DNA of 64,000 nucleotides, taken from the NCBI GenBank assembly GCA_036873755.1, contig JAVTVY010033695.1, positions 1-64,000 on the forward strand, given 5' to 3'. Position numbers and translations under genes: made by a program. This DNA comes from Hanleya hanleyi (lineage: Eukaryota > Mollusca > Polyplacophora > Lepidopleurida > Hanleyidae). This document shows, piece by piece, positions 47,266 through 60,111 of the stretch (within the stretch, counting starts at the first letter, position 1; the number at the start of each line of letters is the position of its first letter). The notes beneath the pieces were generated by a model. That model saw nothing but the letters and a program-made list of their open reading frames with translations. It was not told the origin of the DNA and did no database searches.

Positions 47266-47993
47266 CTGGTTTGAACAAGTTTTCGGCTAAGATCGATGAA
47301 TAAATTACCACATGACAATGACGAGGAGCTGGCGTCCTCGTTCGATTTCATGAAGTAGACTTTAATAAATACGATATATATGATTATTGAAAAGAATGAC
47401 ATATTGACAATTCAAACGGATGTTTCTGGAGGTTTTGCCCTGGTCTAATGAATTCTGCACTGTACAAATAACTGATGCGTTATCTTAATGGATATTTTAG
47501 TGAACAGGATCCTGATTGGCCAGTGACATAAGTTCAGCAAAGAGAGAGAGAATTAGATTTAATGTCACGTTCAACAATATTTCAGCTATGTAGCGTCAGA
47601 CAATATGAAATTGTATCAATCCATAAAAACTCTGACAATGAAATGTGTATAAAACAATATTATGAGATTTGTTTGTGGTGCTCTCTGAATGCAACCATAC
47701 CATGTCTATATACTTAGCAGAGGACAGCAAACTCGGCCGTAAAATCCCAAATAACTCTTCCATGTTTACCAGACTCGGGCACTTTATAAACATCTCTAAC
47801 AGAGTATCATTCTACCATAACACCATCATCATTACACAAAACCCTAGTCTGTTTTTCTTAGACTTCCCAGCGAATTCATAGCGACATGGTTTCAACATTT
47901 GAAGAATCCTACTGTTCATACTCTCGGGAGAAGCGACCATGTTCTTCTTTGAATCAGTGAGACGAGGAGTCTGCAAAGGACGGAGTGTAGGGT
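47266..47993. other. No recognised gene
   Basis: AT-rich unique sequence with overlapping 65-73-codon ORFs on both strands, none recognisable. Confidence 0.4.
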
Positions 47994-48010
47994 CCCTGTC
48001 GCATCGGGGG

Positions 48011-48245
48011 CCCTCGGTGTCCGAGTGGTCTAAGGCGCTTCGCTGGTGACCGCTATAGCCTCACACCGCTGAACCGGCACGGGTTCGAGCCCAGCTGGTC
48101 CATGTGTGAAAGTTTGTCAGTTACTTGCCGAAGGGCGATGGTTCTCTCCGGGTACTCCGACTTCCTCCACCAACCAAACCGACTGTCACCATATGAGTGA
48201 AACAAACTTGAGTGTGGCATTAAGCCAAATTCCCTCCCTCCCTCC
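48011..48245 (+). mobile_element. Full-length tRNA-derived SINE with target-site duplications
   Basis: The head is tRNA-like (Ser/Leu type), with TGTCCGAGTGGTCTAAGGCG (A box) and GGTTCGAGCCC at 48082-48092 (B box), the internal RNA polymerase III promoter. The body has GTTACTTGCCGAAGGGCGAT, GGTTCTCTCCGGGTACTCC and CTTCCTCCACCAACC, then GTGTGGCATTAAGCCAAATT. The body may belong to a broad metazoan SINE superfamily. Imperfect flanking duplications are CCCTGTCGCATCGGGG (47994-48009) and CCCTGTCCCATCGGGA (48246-48261). It is not a true tRNA gene, because the body follows directly. Confidence 0.85.
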
Positions 48246-48261
48246 CCTGTCCCATCGGGAG

Positions 48262-49001
48262 GGTTCGTAGGGGCCAAGACAGCCGCAACGGGACATGATC
48301 ACCTCCCTAACTTTCCTGCACAACTTTGACAGCTTCGCGCATGACCTTATTGCAATTTCCATAGTCTTTCTTAATCTCCTTACTTCGCCGCACTGCAACA
48401 GTCTGCACTTTCTCATTTCCCATAAATCGAGATTTCTCACCTCCATTACTTCAAACTGATCTCTTCGTAACAGAAGCATAGTATATTGGAGTTTTCTCCA
48501 CAGTTAGTCAGCTCACCTCTCACGCAATTTGACCATTATCAGTCTCCCTCTACTCCACGTGATTGTCACACACCACAGCATGGTCATGCCAAACCTGGCA
48601 TATGCGGTTTTGCAAAGACAACATTCCGTTGCTCGACCGGGAGAAACAAATCAGCACTTCGCACTTGTCGATTTTCGCTTGATACGGCAAAGCGCCCAGC
48701 TGATCGGTATCTGCCAACAACAACACTTTTAGCACATTTCCCTTAAACTCGAATAACAGTGCTGTCACCTGGTCGACCATCAACACTCGACCAATCTCGC
48801 TAAAATTTCCACGAAATCTTCATCGTCAATGAAAGGAGTTACCCACTGGAACTCCACTGTAACTCGACGGGCAGCTAACGGGAAAAATTCCACCGTAAAC
48901 TCGATTCGCTACGCAACAGTTTTATAATGAAATCTCGAGAATCTTGTTGGCATTTGTAAGGTTCATTTGTATGTTGGCACAACATTTGTACGTTGGCATT
49001 T
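48262..49001. other. No recognised gene
   Basis: Overlapping ORFs on both strands (48186-48786) with no recognised motif. Confidence 0.4.
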
Positions 49002-49925
49002 GTGGGAAGTTGATGCTGGGTCGACATCGGGCCTTACAGACTAGTCTTTTGTGTTAAATGCCGTCATTTTTATCTGACGACGATACAGCTCACCAATCCC
49101 CAGTGTACGAGTTGTCACAGCGAAACAGCTCACCAATTACCAATATAAGAGTTGTCAGAGCATTTCCATCATAGCTCTCTAGATTTGTATCTAATACCGC
49201 TTATGCCGGTGCTAGGGGCCGTGTGGTCATATCATCCAAGCTGCCGCATGAACAGGTAAAATAAAAGCGTATACAAGAGATACAACACATATCACGAATC
49301 GTTAGATTCTTGGTATGTGCTTTAGAATAGGTTAACCGGAAGACTATACTGTGAAGTCATGCGGCTCTGTCAGTATGTCGGCACCTCTTCCCACTTCCCT
49401 TATATGTGTTGTAATTTTTACCTGTATATGGCGAGATTCTACTGGTGGACGTTTCGTTCCCGAGGCCCGCCCCCTGTACAGATCCTTTGGTCTTTGATAT
49501 ATGTTGGTATTTGCGGGAAGTTGATGCTGGGTCGACATCGGGCCTTACAGACTAGTCTTTTGTGTTATATGCCGTCATTTTCATCTGACGAGGATACAGC
49601 TCACCAATCTCCAGTGTACGAGTTGTCACGGCGAAACAGCATACCAATTACCAATATACGAGTTGTCAGAGCATCTCCATCATAGCTCTCTAGATTTGTA
49701 TCTAATACCGCTTATGCCGGTGCTAGGGGCCGTGTGCTCATATCATCCAAGTTGCCACATGAACAGGTACAATAACAGCGTACCTGAGATAAAACACATA
49801 TCAGGAATCGTTAGATTCTTGGTATGTGCTTTAGAATAGGTTAATCGGAAGACTATACTGTGAAGTCATGTGGCTCTGTTTGTATGTCGACACCTCTTCC
49901 CACTTCCCTTATATGTGTTGTAATT
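49002..49925 (+). mobile_element. Naiad-related direct-repeat pair (pseudo-LTR-like) with tiny internal segment
   Basis: Two ~410-bp direct copies (about 49002-49415 and 49513-49925, offset 511 bp) are about 90% identical. Each includes ATCTAATACCGCTTATGCCG then GTGCTAGGGGCCGT, which is the junction seen after the RT stop in the Naiad copies (ATTCCGCTTAACCCGG, GGCTAGGGGCCGT). Between them, 49430-49490 reads GGRFVPEARPLYRSF, matching GGRFIPETCTLYKSL just upstream of the CxC region of Naiad copy 2. The order 3' part, upstream coding scrap, 3' part is that of a Penelope element with pseudo-LTRs and a large internal deletion. Confidence 0.65.
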
Positions 49926-50333
49926 TCACGGAAATTCGATATTTGCCCCAACGCATTCACATCTTCCACCCGGGTTTCCTGTTTGGCTGACAAATTAGCA
50001 AAAGTCTGTCGTTTGTCGTATAAAACCCGCCGGGCGAGAAGGACGTCTGATAAACAGCCTCACTGTTTTTGCTAAGCTGTCACGGTTAACCGGCATGACA
50101 GACGAAACGAAAGAGTACAGGTAAAAAACACAGGTAACAGTTTTGATCCCCCAAACTAGTCTTTGTATGTCAAGTATAATTCAGGGAGATATTCTAACAT
50201 TCTAATGCAGATCGGAGTGTGCAAGGTCTTAATGCAAAGCTTATTGCGTCGACCTGTTCACCTTTCTCCAGATGACGAAAGTGTTTGTGAAGCAACAACC
50301 ACCTCATCGCATGGCATATTCGATTTTGTCTGA

Positions 50334-50630
50334 TTAGAGTGAGTGAGTGAATATGATTCAACGTCGCTTTCAACATTATTTCAGTCATATCACGACATTT
50401 GGTTCCTATTCCTTTTCACACCCGGAAACCACACAGGTAAGGTCCTATTCCTTTCAACACCCTTGTCCCCACGGGTGGGGTCCTATTCCTTTTCACACCC
50501 GGGAACCCTACTTAATCGCCTTTTACGACGAGCTCTCTGAGGGGCTGACGCCTATTCTTTACATGTCATGGAGTGTGCACAATGACACCCCAGGTCAATT
50601 CCCGGGAGCCCAGGGCTCTGATTAGAATGG
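50334..50630 (+). mobile_element. SINE-like family B, copy 1
   Basis: GAGTGAGTGAATATGATTCA, ACGTCGCTTTCAACATTATT, TCCTATTCCTTTTCACACCC, then TTTTACGACGAGCTCTCTGA and GGGGCTGACGCCTATTC. The 3' part recalls repeats I associate with gastropods. An internal 'TCCTATTCCTTTTCACACCC' block is repeated three times. ORFs here are incidental. Confidence 0.75.
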
Positions 50631-50969
50631 GGTTTAAAACCTCCGTATCAGTAGCGTCAAGCAGATTTACAGGCTATAGATGTAAACGTTTCCACATATT
50701 GTCGATAATACGATGCTGAGTCAGTCATACCTCGATTTCCATGGCCCCAAAAATGTATTTTCTTGTCTCACTAAGTAACACTTCCAGCTCGACCCCATAA
50801 CCCATATTGCCATAGTTTCGGCAGAGCAGACACCAACTTACTGAAATGCTCTGGTATATCACGTGACCTCATAATGGTTTAAGTAGACGAGCATTCTCTC
50901 AAGCAGCTCCTCCATGGTGACAATTACAGGAGTCTATGGAAGGTCATGGGCGCACTTACTAAGCCAAAC

Positions 50970-51035
50970 AGGGTGAGTGAGTGAATAGGGTTTCACGTCG
51001 CGTTCAACATTTTTTTTTCAGCTATATCATGACGG
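50970..51035 (+). mobile_element. SINE-like family B, copy 2 (short fragment)
   Basis: GTGAGTGAGTGAATAGGGTT, CACGTCGCGTTCAACATTTT and CAGCTATATCATGACG match the start of the family only. Confidence 0.65.
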
Positions 51036-53365
51036 GGAAGGGAAGGAAGGGGGAAGAGCCGGGGTACCTACTTGTAACAGAGCAGATCTAATTTTATAGT
51101 ACTGTCCCACTGAAATAGCATGCCGTAGGCAGACATGACACCCCACTCAGTCACATTATACCGACACCGAGCGAACCAGTCATTGTTCTATCCTTTCAAT
51201 GCTGGGTGTAAGCGAGGAAGCAACAAGTTCCATTTTTCAAATCTTTGGTATGATCCGGCCTGCGATTGAACCCAGTAACTACCGCTTACTAAGCCAAACA
51301 CCACTCTGTTGAATTCATAGTGGCCGAATGGGATGATAAATGCTAGCTCGTGCCAGTCGCCGTCCTTAATTCTGATCTGGTGAAAGGCGAACTATAAATT
51401 TCACTACAGAAGCACGCCTTCTATGCCTGAATATCTTTTCTATTAATAATACCAAGTAGCAAGTCAGTGCAGGTACCTGTTCTTTTTTGTTCAATCATAA
51501 TAACACACCTTGCACGGACTCCTCATACTCAGGACATACACCATTTTGCCTTTCGGTGAGACCTATCACACCGCCTAACCAAAACAGATTTGTATAATTC
51601 AAATATCTCCGTCTCGCCAGCCCAAAGGGCGTGACGTTAAACATGCAGTTGCCCAAGCTAGGTAGGGTGACATGGAAACGGTTAATTAATTAGGGAATTA
51701 ATCACTTCTCAGTGTTTTTGTTCTCACGCCAGCTCGATCTGCTGTGCAATTTCACACTAATCCGTGTTTGGGATCTGTGTTGAAGTACTGAGTTGCAGTC
51801 TCATCATATAGTTGTAAAATATATTTCGGGGTTTCTACCTTGCCTGAGATTCGAGCCAATGGATAATGTTGTCATTTTAAAAAAGCTTCACCACATGCAG
51901 TCTTCATAACTGGTTATCTTACACTCAATGACTTCACATTAAACTTCTGGTATTATATGTACATGTCCTGGAAATAACAATGATGACAAGAATAAGGTCA
52001 CCCAGCCTTGGACACGAACTACGGCTATTAAGGTGATCTGGCAGATTTATTATACCCGGTTCCTAGGAGATAAGCCTTAATTTCAGAGCTTCTATATAAT
52101 CTAATCACATACTAAAGGGCATTGGGCATGGGGAGTTTTGATCAGAAAATTGATTTCATGCAATTCCATTGGTTTAAAATCGTCTGTTGTCAATTACATG
52201 GAGTAACGTCAATTATATGAAGCGTCATTAGTTATGTAAGTCTGTCAATTTCGTGCCCAGAGAACGGAAGACTGTCTAGCCAAAGCGAGCGTATACGACT
52301 CACAAAATTCGCAACAGTACACGTGTTGACGAAGCCCGGCATTCAGTGTACAGAAACTTCAGCTCAGGGATGAGAGTACTGGAAGACATGTACATCAATA
52401 TTACAGTTCAAGACATCTAACTCGAACACACTTCCCGTGAAATCACGCGACACCAACTCGAAAAACCACTATCGAGGCGACCAAGTTTGATGCAGTGCCC
52501 GTATGCTGTTCAACTAAGAACCTGCCTTACAAGCGACTTTTTATAACAGTCGCGAAAGCAGTCGGGTTACCTAACTGGCTCCATTGCTACCACACCTTAA
52601 ATGGTCTTCAATCGCAAAAGCAGACGACACGAACTACACAGATAAACACAGGAACAAAACAACCAGCACAGGTAAATCAACAGACAAGATACAAATGAAT
52701 GTCACAGGTATGTTGAATATTATGGATCACGAAACGGCACCTAATGGAGTCAGCCTCAACTAAAAATGTTAAATGTACAGTTTCGGTTAATATCTCACAA
52801 GCTAGTAGCGGAAGCAGCCGAGATATTGTCCGGACAAGTTTTACCGGACATGCATTTTCAAAGAACGGGCGAACGGACAGGCGAATGATGAGATTGATAT
52901 ATGCTCCAACGGAGTGGGGGAAGCTAACGACAATTCAACATGGAAAATAAACTTTCTCGCTTGTTTGAATTCCACTGAAGTAGATTCACGTCACGGTGAT
53001 CCACTCTGAATGAGTATAGTCATAATATACGATGAAATAGTCGATTTGCCATCCCTCGTAAATAGTTTTAACTATAACAGAACGAAATGTGTATTAATAA
53101 TGATCTTAATGACCATCAATAATGGTCAAAACTGATCCCCATATGGTAATACAATCATATTACTTACAACTGTCAGAGGTGGTAACGCAAGAAATTTTGA
53201 CCCTTCCAGATATATCCTACGTCCATTAATATCGAATAGAAAAGATTTAATTACTGATTGGCGGATAGACATCTGGGATCGTAGCCCCCACTCCCTCCTC
53301 CTCTCTCTTTCTTTCCAAAGACTCTACATTAATTATGGCGAAAGTCATAAGTATACCCCTAAAGG
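51036..53365. other. 2.3 kb without a recognisable gene
   Basis: Unique-looking sequence. A CCAAAGGGCGTGACGTTAAAC phrase near 51625 resembles a SINE 3' end. ORFs at 52495-52698 and 52744-52950 have no known motif. Confidence 0.4.
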
Positions 53366-53640
53366 CAGTCAGTGAACATGATTTAACGTCGCTTTCAATT
53401 ATTTATTTCAATCATATCACGACGATTGTGTCCTATTTCTTTTCACACCCCACGCGTAGGCTCCTATTCCTCTTCACACCCGGGAACCCCACGTGTGCCC
53501 CAGATATAGTTGTCTCTTACGACAAGCTGTCTAAGGGGCTGAGGCCTATTCTTACCATGACCTGGGTTGTGCACAGCGACATCCTAGGTCAACTCCGAGA
53601 GCCCCACGGGGTGCATACGCTTGAAACGGACAACTGTGAA
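53366..53640 (+). mobile_element. SINE-like family B, copy 3
   Basis: CAGTCAGTGAACATGATTTA, ACGTCGCTTTCAATTA, TCTTTTCACACCCCACG, then TCTCTTACGACAAGCTGTCT and GGGGCTGAGGCCTATTC. Collinear with the 50334-50630 copy. Confidence 0.75.
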
Positions 53641-54211
53641 CAGAGTGGTGAATCATAGCGGAGATGATAAATGTGGGATTTATATGCCTAATACAGTTTG
53701 TGCAGCTAGACAATCGAAGTTTCCACTCCGCTTAGTCCCAGAGTCCAGAGGTGTCAAAATCTGGACATAACGATGCAGGGGAGACTACTTTCGTGTTAGT
53801 CAAACGGTCGATGCTCGGAGTACATAAGACAAGGGAGACTATTAGTAGTATGAACGGAAAGCTCGTACATCAAGGGACAATACTCAATATACGATCAGTG
53901 TTGCGACGTTATTGGGAAAGCACTCGTTCAAGCAGAGACGGTTGAAAAAAAAATGAATGCCCCAAGTTCAGTCCCGGGATATAAAACACCCTCGCGTGTT
54001 CGGTCTAATTTCATCACAACCCCTTCACATACATATTTTTGTTTTATATGATTGGAAATCATTTCCCCAATTCAGGGCTTCTCTCGAAAATATAATTAAA
54101 TGTTTTGTTGTGGGTTTTTTTGGTCTTTTTCTGTTTTGTTTTTGACTGTTTTACAGTACCGTATTTTGCATCTAAGATCTTTGACCAGAAAGACGACATT
54201 CTGGTCTACAG

Positions 54212-54370
54212 GAGTGAATATGATTTAACGTCGCTTTCAACTATATTTCAGTCATATCTCGACGTTTGAGTTCTATTCTTTTTCACACCCGGGGACGTAC
54301 CCCACGGGTGGGGTCCTGAACTTTTTTACACCCGGGACCTCATTCCTTTTCTAATAGCCAAATACTATAG
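54212..54370 (+). mobile_element. SINE-like family B, copy 4 (3'-truncated)
   Basis: GGAGTGAATATGATTTAACG, TCGCTTTCAACTATATTTCA, TTTTTCACACCCGGGGACG. The tail with the ACGACAAGCT part is missing. Confidence 0.7.
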
Positions 54371-54830
54371 AGGACTACATGTAGGGACCTTGTTGAACCT
54401 GGAAAAGCTTGCATGAACGAATAGGCTGCAGCATATTATCAAAATTTTGTAGAATGACATTGATATGACCAAAAGCAGTCAAGTATTTCTATGACAAGGA
54501 TGATAAATTCTGCATCACTCCGAACTATCGATTCGATTAACGCGTTCCATTCTCAAGTCATGCCTTCGTGATAGTGAGATCACGACTCTCACCAAAGTGG
54601 TATTTGACAGCGAGGCTCCCTCTTACATCATCGCTCCATAGAACTTTCTCCGTATTTATTAAAGGGGATTTCATAATAGTTTATTTCATGAATTCCAGCG
54701 TGACGGAATTACAAGGTACCCATGTTCTCAGTTTATCTGAACCCCCTTTATTACTCGTCCATGGTAACATATCTGTTTTGGAGTATCATTTTCCTAACCC
54801 CATTACTAAGAACTGTAGGATGAGAGAAAT
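54371..54830. other. No recognised gene
   Basis: Unique sequence leading into the inverted 1.7-kb repeat copy. The 120-codon ORF 54568-54930 runs across the repeat boundary and is not supported as a gene. Confidence 0.4.
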
Positions 54831-54831
54831 T

Positions 54832-56230
54832 AGAGATCCTGAAGGATCTTGGCGCCCACCATTGTCCGATAATTGTAAGCTAATGACAAGAGGATCTTTT
54901 TGTCCATTGTTACCGAGAACAAACGATTGATTTGTAATTTTGTTTTCAGAATTTCGAATTTGAGCGCAAAAGATCGCTTTTTTTTTGCACGCATCATCAC
55001 TGGGTACTGGAAGCAAAGACAAATCTCTCTGACACTTTGGCATGAGATATGAAACATACCCAAGATTTTATAACTAGGGGCAAATGCTAATTCTGTTCCG
55101 TTTACTGGGTTAGTTTGAGATATCTCTTTAAGATACCATGCTCGAAAATATTAAGCTGGTACACAACTGAAGGGATCCAGTCCGTGCAGTAATGTTGAAA
55201 CTTTGGAAGTGTCTGAATCCTGATTATCTCCCTTGGATCGAAACACGCAGTAGTCTACAGTTGTCAAGTTGTGACGTTGTGTCACAAGAGTAACGTCCCT
55301 TCGTGTAACCGACCCATCGGTAGACGAAACCGTGGGGCAGTTCACTTGCAATGGCATGGACTAAAGTAAACTGATTTAAAATTTGAAGAAATAAATTTTA
55401 ATTCGGTTGGTTGTTTGAAGTTTAACGTTGCACCTAACCTTATTGATCACGCAGCGACAATGACCCAAACAAACATACCCTAACAAAACCCTAACCCTAA
55501 CCCTAACCTAACCAAAACTCAAAAAAGATTTGAATTTCGAAAATTAGGCTCAACAGACACTGATCACAATGGATCCTCAGAGAGCCCAATTTAATTCGGA
55601 ATCATTTGAACTCCTTGATATAGAAGGTGAAGGTATGGATATTCTCTATACTCAATATAAATAGAATATGCCCCACCGTTTGATACCCTAACTCTTGTGA
55701 TGCAATGTCAAGATGGCTGCCTGGCTTCAATTCAAGATGGCCGCCTGGCAATTCAAGATGGCCATCTGGCTGCCATATTGGATTTTTGAATCAGACCAAA
55801 AAAGGGATCTTCCACAACTGGACCACAAGGAGAACCGGTGTACCAAATTTGAGAAAGATCCATGCAGTACTTCCTGAGAATAACAAAGTTAAGATGGCCA
55901 CCTGGTGGCCATATTGAATTTTCGAATCGGACCAAAAAAGGTATCTCGGACAACTAGACCCCAATGGGAAACTGTGTACCAAATTTGAGAAAGATCCATG
56001 CAGTACTTTGAGAAAATAACAAAATTTCATATGAGGAAATCCAAGATGGCCACCTGCAGGCCATATTGGAATTTTCGAATCGGACCACAAAACAGATCTT
56101 GCATAACTTAAACTAGACCCCAAGGGGAACATGTTTGACAAATCTAACAAAGATCCATGCAGTTGTTCGCTTTAACAAGAATTGTTTACGAATGGACAAC
56201 GGACGAAAAGCGATTTGAACAGCCCATCAT
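54832..56230 (-). mobile_element. Inverted copy of the 1.7-kb repeat (31284-32991)
   Basis: Read on the minus strand from 56230: a GTCCGT run, 156-bp units with ATGGATCTTTCTCAAATTTG and CAATATGGCC blocks, then the same unique half including MPLQVNCPTVSS-coding and NKITNQSFVL-coding stretches. Two short ORFs are shared by both copies (32280-32516 with 55357-55151; 32776-32994 with 55043-54786). Base changes between the copies alter several residues, so I see no clear constraint. A 184-bp insertion lies at 55407-55590. Confidence 0.8.
55407..55590. mobile_element. 184-bp insertion with telomere-like CCCTAA repeats and 9-bp TSD
   Basis: The paralogous copy at 32.2 kb reads straight through TTAATTCGG, whereas here TTAATTCGG occurs at both ends (55398-55406 and 55591-55599). 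The insert holds TTTGAAGTTTAACGTTGCAC and about three CCCTAA units at 55488-55510, plus related ACCCTAAC and CCTAACC pieces. A short interspersed element is likely. Confidence 0.8.
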
Positions 56231-57529
56231 CTGGTGATGGTGGGCTAAAAAGGGGAAATACAATCGTTTTGTACCTGATCACGTGGCATTGGTAACCTGA
56301 CGGAATTACAGTGAAGTAACCACCTTACGAAGACGTGTTGGTTACATACATATTTCATCAACTCGAATGTTTTTCATTTCAGATGATGTTTTATTCGGAT
56401 CCCGAGCATCTGGACTGCCTTATATCTGATTTATGTCAATATTTAGAATTGATAAATAAATTGATAAGCAAAACTGCGTGACGGAATTACATTTTGGTCC
56501 ATGTTTTAAGGAGTTGTGATTTTTCTTATTTTACAAGTTTCAATTTCATCCGGTCTAAAAAATTCTGAGGACAAACACATGAATTCTGTTGCGATGTGCC
56601 TGACAAAGCAGCGAGAATGATCAGTCAACAACATGCATAATTTCAGGCACTGTACCAATGTGCCTATTGATATTGATGTACGTTAAACCTTAATTATCTC
56701 TCTCCCCCTCCCTTGATGTGCAAATGGGAAATAACCCTTAATTTGACAACAATGGAAGAACCCTGTTTAAAGTTGTAGTTGTAATATAATTACGAATCTG
56801 GGAGACAACGTACAAGGAAGAAGTACAGACGATAAATTGTAATCAAATACATGTTTCTTTTTAATTCATCTGTTCATCTTATTTACATACGTACATATTA
56901 AATTAATGTATACGTCCACTGTTTGTAACAGTGCACAAACTCGAATAGTGTGTGCAGCATCAGCACTGCTAATGAACATGGGGAAAAACAAGGCAATGGT
57001 TCCAACTTAGTTCAACAAGCTAAAACCCTACTGACATTTAATTTTGTGATATTGACACTGCAGGGTGAAGCCATACAACCGAAAATTCCTTTCGCACAAT
57101 TTTGGCTACCCAAATTTCTGCTTTAAAAAGTCAAAGTGGCCTACTGTGTTGCGTTCATATGGACAGATTACGTATTTGTCAACTTTCATGGCCAATTATT
57201 ATATATAGTTCCCTTCATTTTCACAAACGGCAAAACAAAAACAAAACTGAAAATCGGTAGAAATCTTCAGAATTTACATGCGTGATGCCATCTAAACTCC
57301 GGATCACATGAGTCGGAAAACTGAATGCACTCAGTCGACCCAGTCGCTTAGATAAAAAATCCTGCAGATTACCTTTTTTCAGTATGTTCCTTCTATTATG
57401 CATGTACCAATATTTCCTGTCCACAATCCTGAAATTTACCATCAGTCTCCTACCACCATAGATATATTTCCAAGATGGCTACCAATTTCATTTTTGAAAG
57501 ATCAAGCTCAATATTTTTTTCTTTTGCAG
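56231..57529. other. No exon recognised; probably intron or intergenic
   Basis: AT-rich unique sequence ending in a pyrimidine tract before the candidate splice acceptor at 57528-57529. No further exon identified. Confidence 0.4.
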
Positions 57530-57649
57530 TTTGTGGAAATGAAAGCTACTGGACAGGGGAATCAATTGGCCAGAGCCGTTGACAAATATGAATTCTATCC
57601 ATACGAGCACAAAACGGTAGGCCATGTTGAACATTGGAGGCAGAAATAG
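57530..57649 (+). CDS. Candidate terminal coding exon of a host gene
   Basis: A strong 3' splice-site signal (TTTTTTTCTTTTGCAG, AG at 57528-57529) is followed by an open frame in phase 0: FVEMKATGQGNQLARAV, DKYEFYPYEHKTV, GHVEHWRQK, then TAG at 57647-57649. The mix of residues looks like real protein, and the exon has an ordinary length for a last coding exon (39 codons). AATAAA signals at 58052 and 58096 could end its 3' UTR. I do not recognise the protein, and the upstream exons are not identified. It could be spurious; cDNA would decide. Confidence 0.45.
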   Translation, partial: FVEMKATGQGNQLARAVDKYEFYPYEHKTVGHVEHWRQK

Positions 57650-59985
57650 ATCGGGCGGTTGAACCCTACAGTGTCAATATCACAAAGTTAAATGGATTTA
57701 GATAGGATTTAGCTTGTTGAACTAGTTCCAACTGTGCGGCAATATTAATGAGAATTCCAAACAACTTATACAAAGGAAATGTAAGCCCGTTACAGATGAT
57801 GAAGATCAACAAATCATGACAGTATATACAGACAGCCCAGTGTCCAAGCAACAACTTAACAGCATTTTGGTCTTTGCACAACAACCGAATTCAGAAGTTG
57901 GGATAGGATCCCAATAACACTAGTTTACAAGCATATATTAAATTATTGCACACAGCAGATAACAGAAATAATCCTAATATGACAGATGGGCAGTAAACAG
58001 CTAAGGCCTCAATATAACATGACACCAAAATGCATCTGGAGCTGGTCTTGGAATAAAGCAACACTGTTCTTTGGCATCCACTGAGTGGAAGTTTGGAATA
58101 AAGTTCATGTAAATCGAGATACCGCTTTTCAACAGGCTTGACATGTTACATGACCGATTACCCAAGCAGTGCTCTCGCAGCAGAGCCCAATTTGAGTAAT
58201 ACTGAATTCCTTTCACTTGTATTTCATCCAGTCAGTATATTTATCCCATGTGTTACGAGAGGAAAACAGACAGCACTTATAGCACAAGACAGAGTGTCCA
58301 TTTCCACTGTCCTAGTGAAAGCACAAAACAACAAAATTACTGTCAGAACCAAAGTGGGTCATCAAAGAAATTCAATTTGTACATGAATAATCACAGCCGT
58401 TATGTGGGTCACTGTTCGGACACCGACAGATTCAACAAAAGCAAACTGTTGAGTACAAATACTGGTGCAGTTCTCCCTATCTTGTGAGCTTGGAAGCCTA
58501 TCTACATGCAATAATCAGTTTTAACCGCACGCAGGCACAAACTGTACAGTTTAGAAAGTCGAGGCAGCATATTTGGTACATCAAACTCTGTAACCTGTTG
58601 GTGTGTGTATGTCTAACCTGTAGCAGATCAACATCCGATCATTCAAGGAATGGTTCATGAGAAACATCAGTCTACCGCTTCAGCTTTGTTAGCAAAATAT
58701 ACAGAAATTATTAACTCTGTTCCTCACCCTGTAGACAGCTTTATAGCGAGACCCAAGCTTTGAGTTCATTTCTTTGAGAAATCCATATATTAAATTCGAA
58801 GACATCATTATTGCCACATGATTCAATTCTTGCTCTCAACCTGTGACAATTAACGTTTATTTATAACAATTTCCCACAAACATGATCACTAACAATGTGG
58901 TGAGCCAACTTCCATGTTTTCTATGTACATTTCTACAATCAGCAGTGTGCTTGCCCACTGCCATATTCAAACTATGGTATGTTGGTATAGAGAATACTCA
59001 TTCACACCAAATACTCTTCTTTGCTGGAAAGCTGGCTGTTCCAACTATTATTGTTAGCATGACAATTCAAACTGAACTCTCTCTCATCGAGTTAAACAGA
59101 TTTTAAGCTGGGTAATTTCTGATATAGAAGCAAAAGGAGACTGGAATACATCTGAAGATTGCCTTCCACACTGTGATAGAAATGAAAACACATGGTACAT
59201 CTGTGGAAAAGCCGATTAGATTGTCATGATTGTAGGGCAAGGAATGGTTCATAGCCGGGCTACTTATTGTCTAGGGATACATTATCATTAATGATGTACA
59301 TTTGGTAGACAGCCTTAATATATACTTGCAGAGTTGGTAAAGCTGCTCAGTGAAATCCCAAGACTTTTATTTCCCCCATTTTCAGCATCAGTTTCTTATT
59401 AATATCAGCGTGGTCAAACCTCAAAAATAAGGTCAAATCATTTTAGAATGTTATTCATCTTGTTTTAGGAGCTATGTAACTAAATTTAGTTAAATTGTGG
59501 TTTTTCAAGGCCTGGAAATGGATTTTGAAATTTCAGGGTTATCCAGGCAACCTTGTCCTGGTTTATCAGGTATGGTGTACCAGGAGGATGAATCCACACA
59601 GATACGCTAAATTCCCTAAGTATTCGTGACCGGAAACGAATATCGCAGTCGTGAAAAATTAACACCAGTTTTTGTCCTTGTCTTCCCAAATGCACAAGTT
59701 GAAAAGATTGCACAGGAAACATGAGGCAGCACCTAAAAGGTGCAACAACCCCTCAGCCAGACAGTTTTAGTCAGTGTATATTAGTACACAATGAATGAAA
59801 AATGCATAAGTAAAAGCCTGAAAGATTTGGTTGAATGCAGAAGATGCTTTAGCAGTGGCTTGTAAAAGATTAAAATATGATAAATTCAGTGTGGGATGTT
59901 GGATGCATTGAAGGATTATAATAAATATTTTGACATAGCGCGTGCGAAAAATATGGCGGAAGAACAGAATATTCTGAACAAAAAC
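57650..59985. other. No gene recognised; possibly 3' UTR of the 57.5-kb exon
   Basis: Unique, moderately AT-rich DNA. Two AATAAA hexamers lie at 58052 and 58096 on the plus strand. The ORFs of 70-82 codons look incidental. Confidence 0.4.
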
Positions 59986-60111
59986 AAAAGGCTTCAAGCC
60001 ATTTTGGCTTTGAACCCTAATAATAATCTAAACAATAATAAAAGTCTTTGATAGCAATAACTGTATGAATCCCTGTGTACCTGTTGATTGTCTGTCTCTT
60101 TCCATCTGTGA

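Noticed and set aside
48014..48103. Possible tRNA-Ser/Leu gene
   Set aside because: A and B boxes are present, but the sequence runs into a SINE body shared with 10.3 kb and is flanked by target-site duplications.
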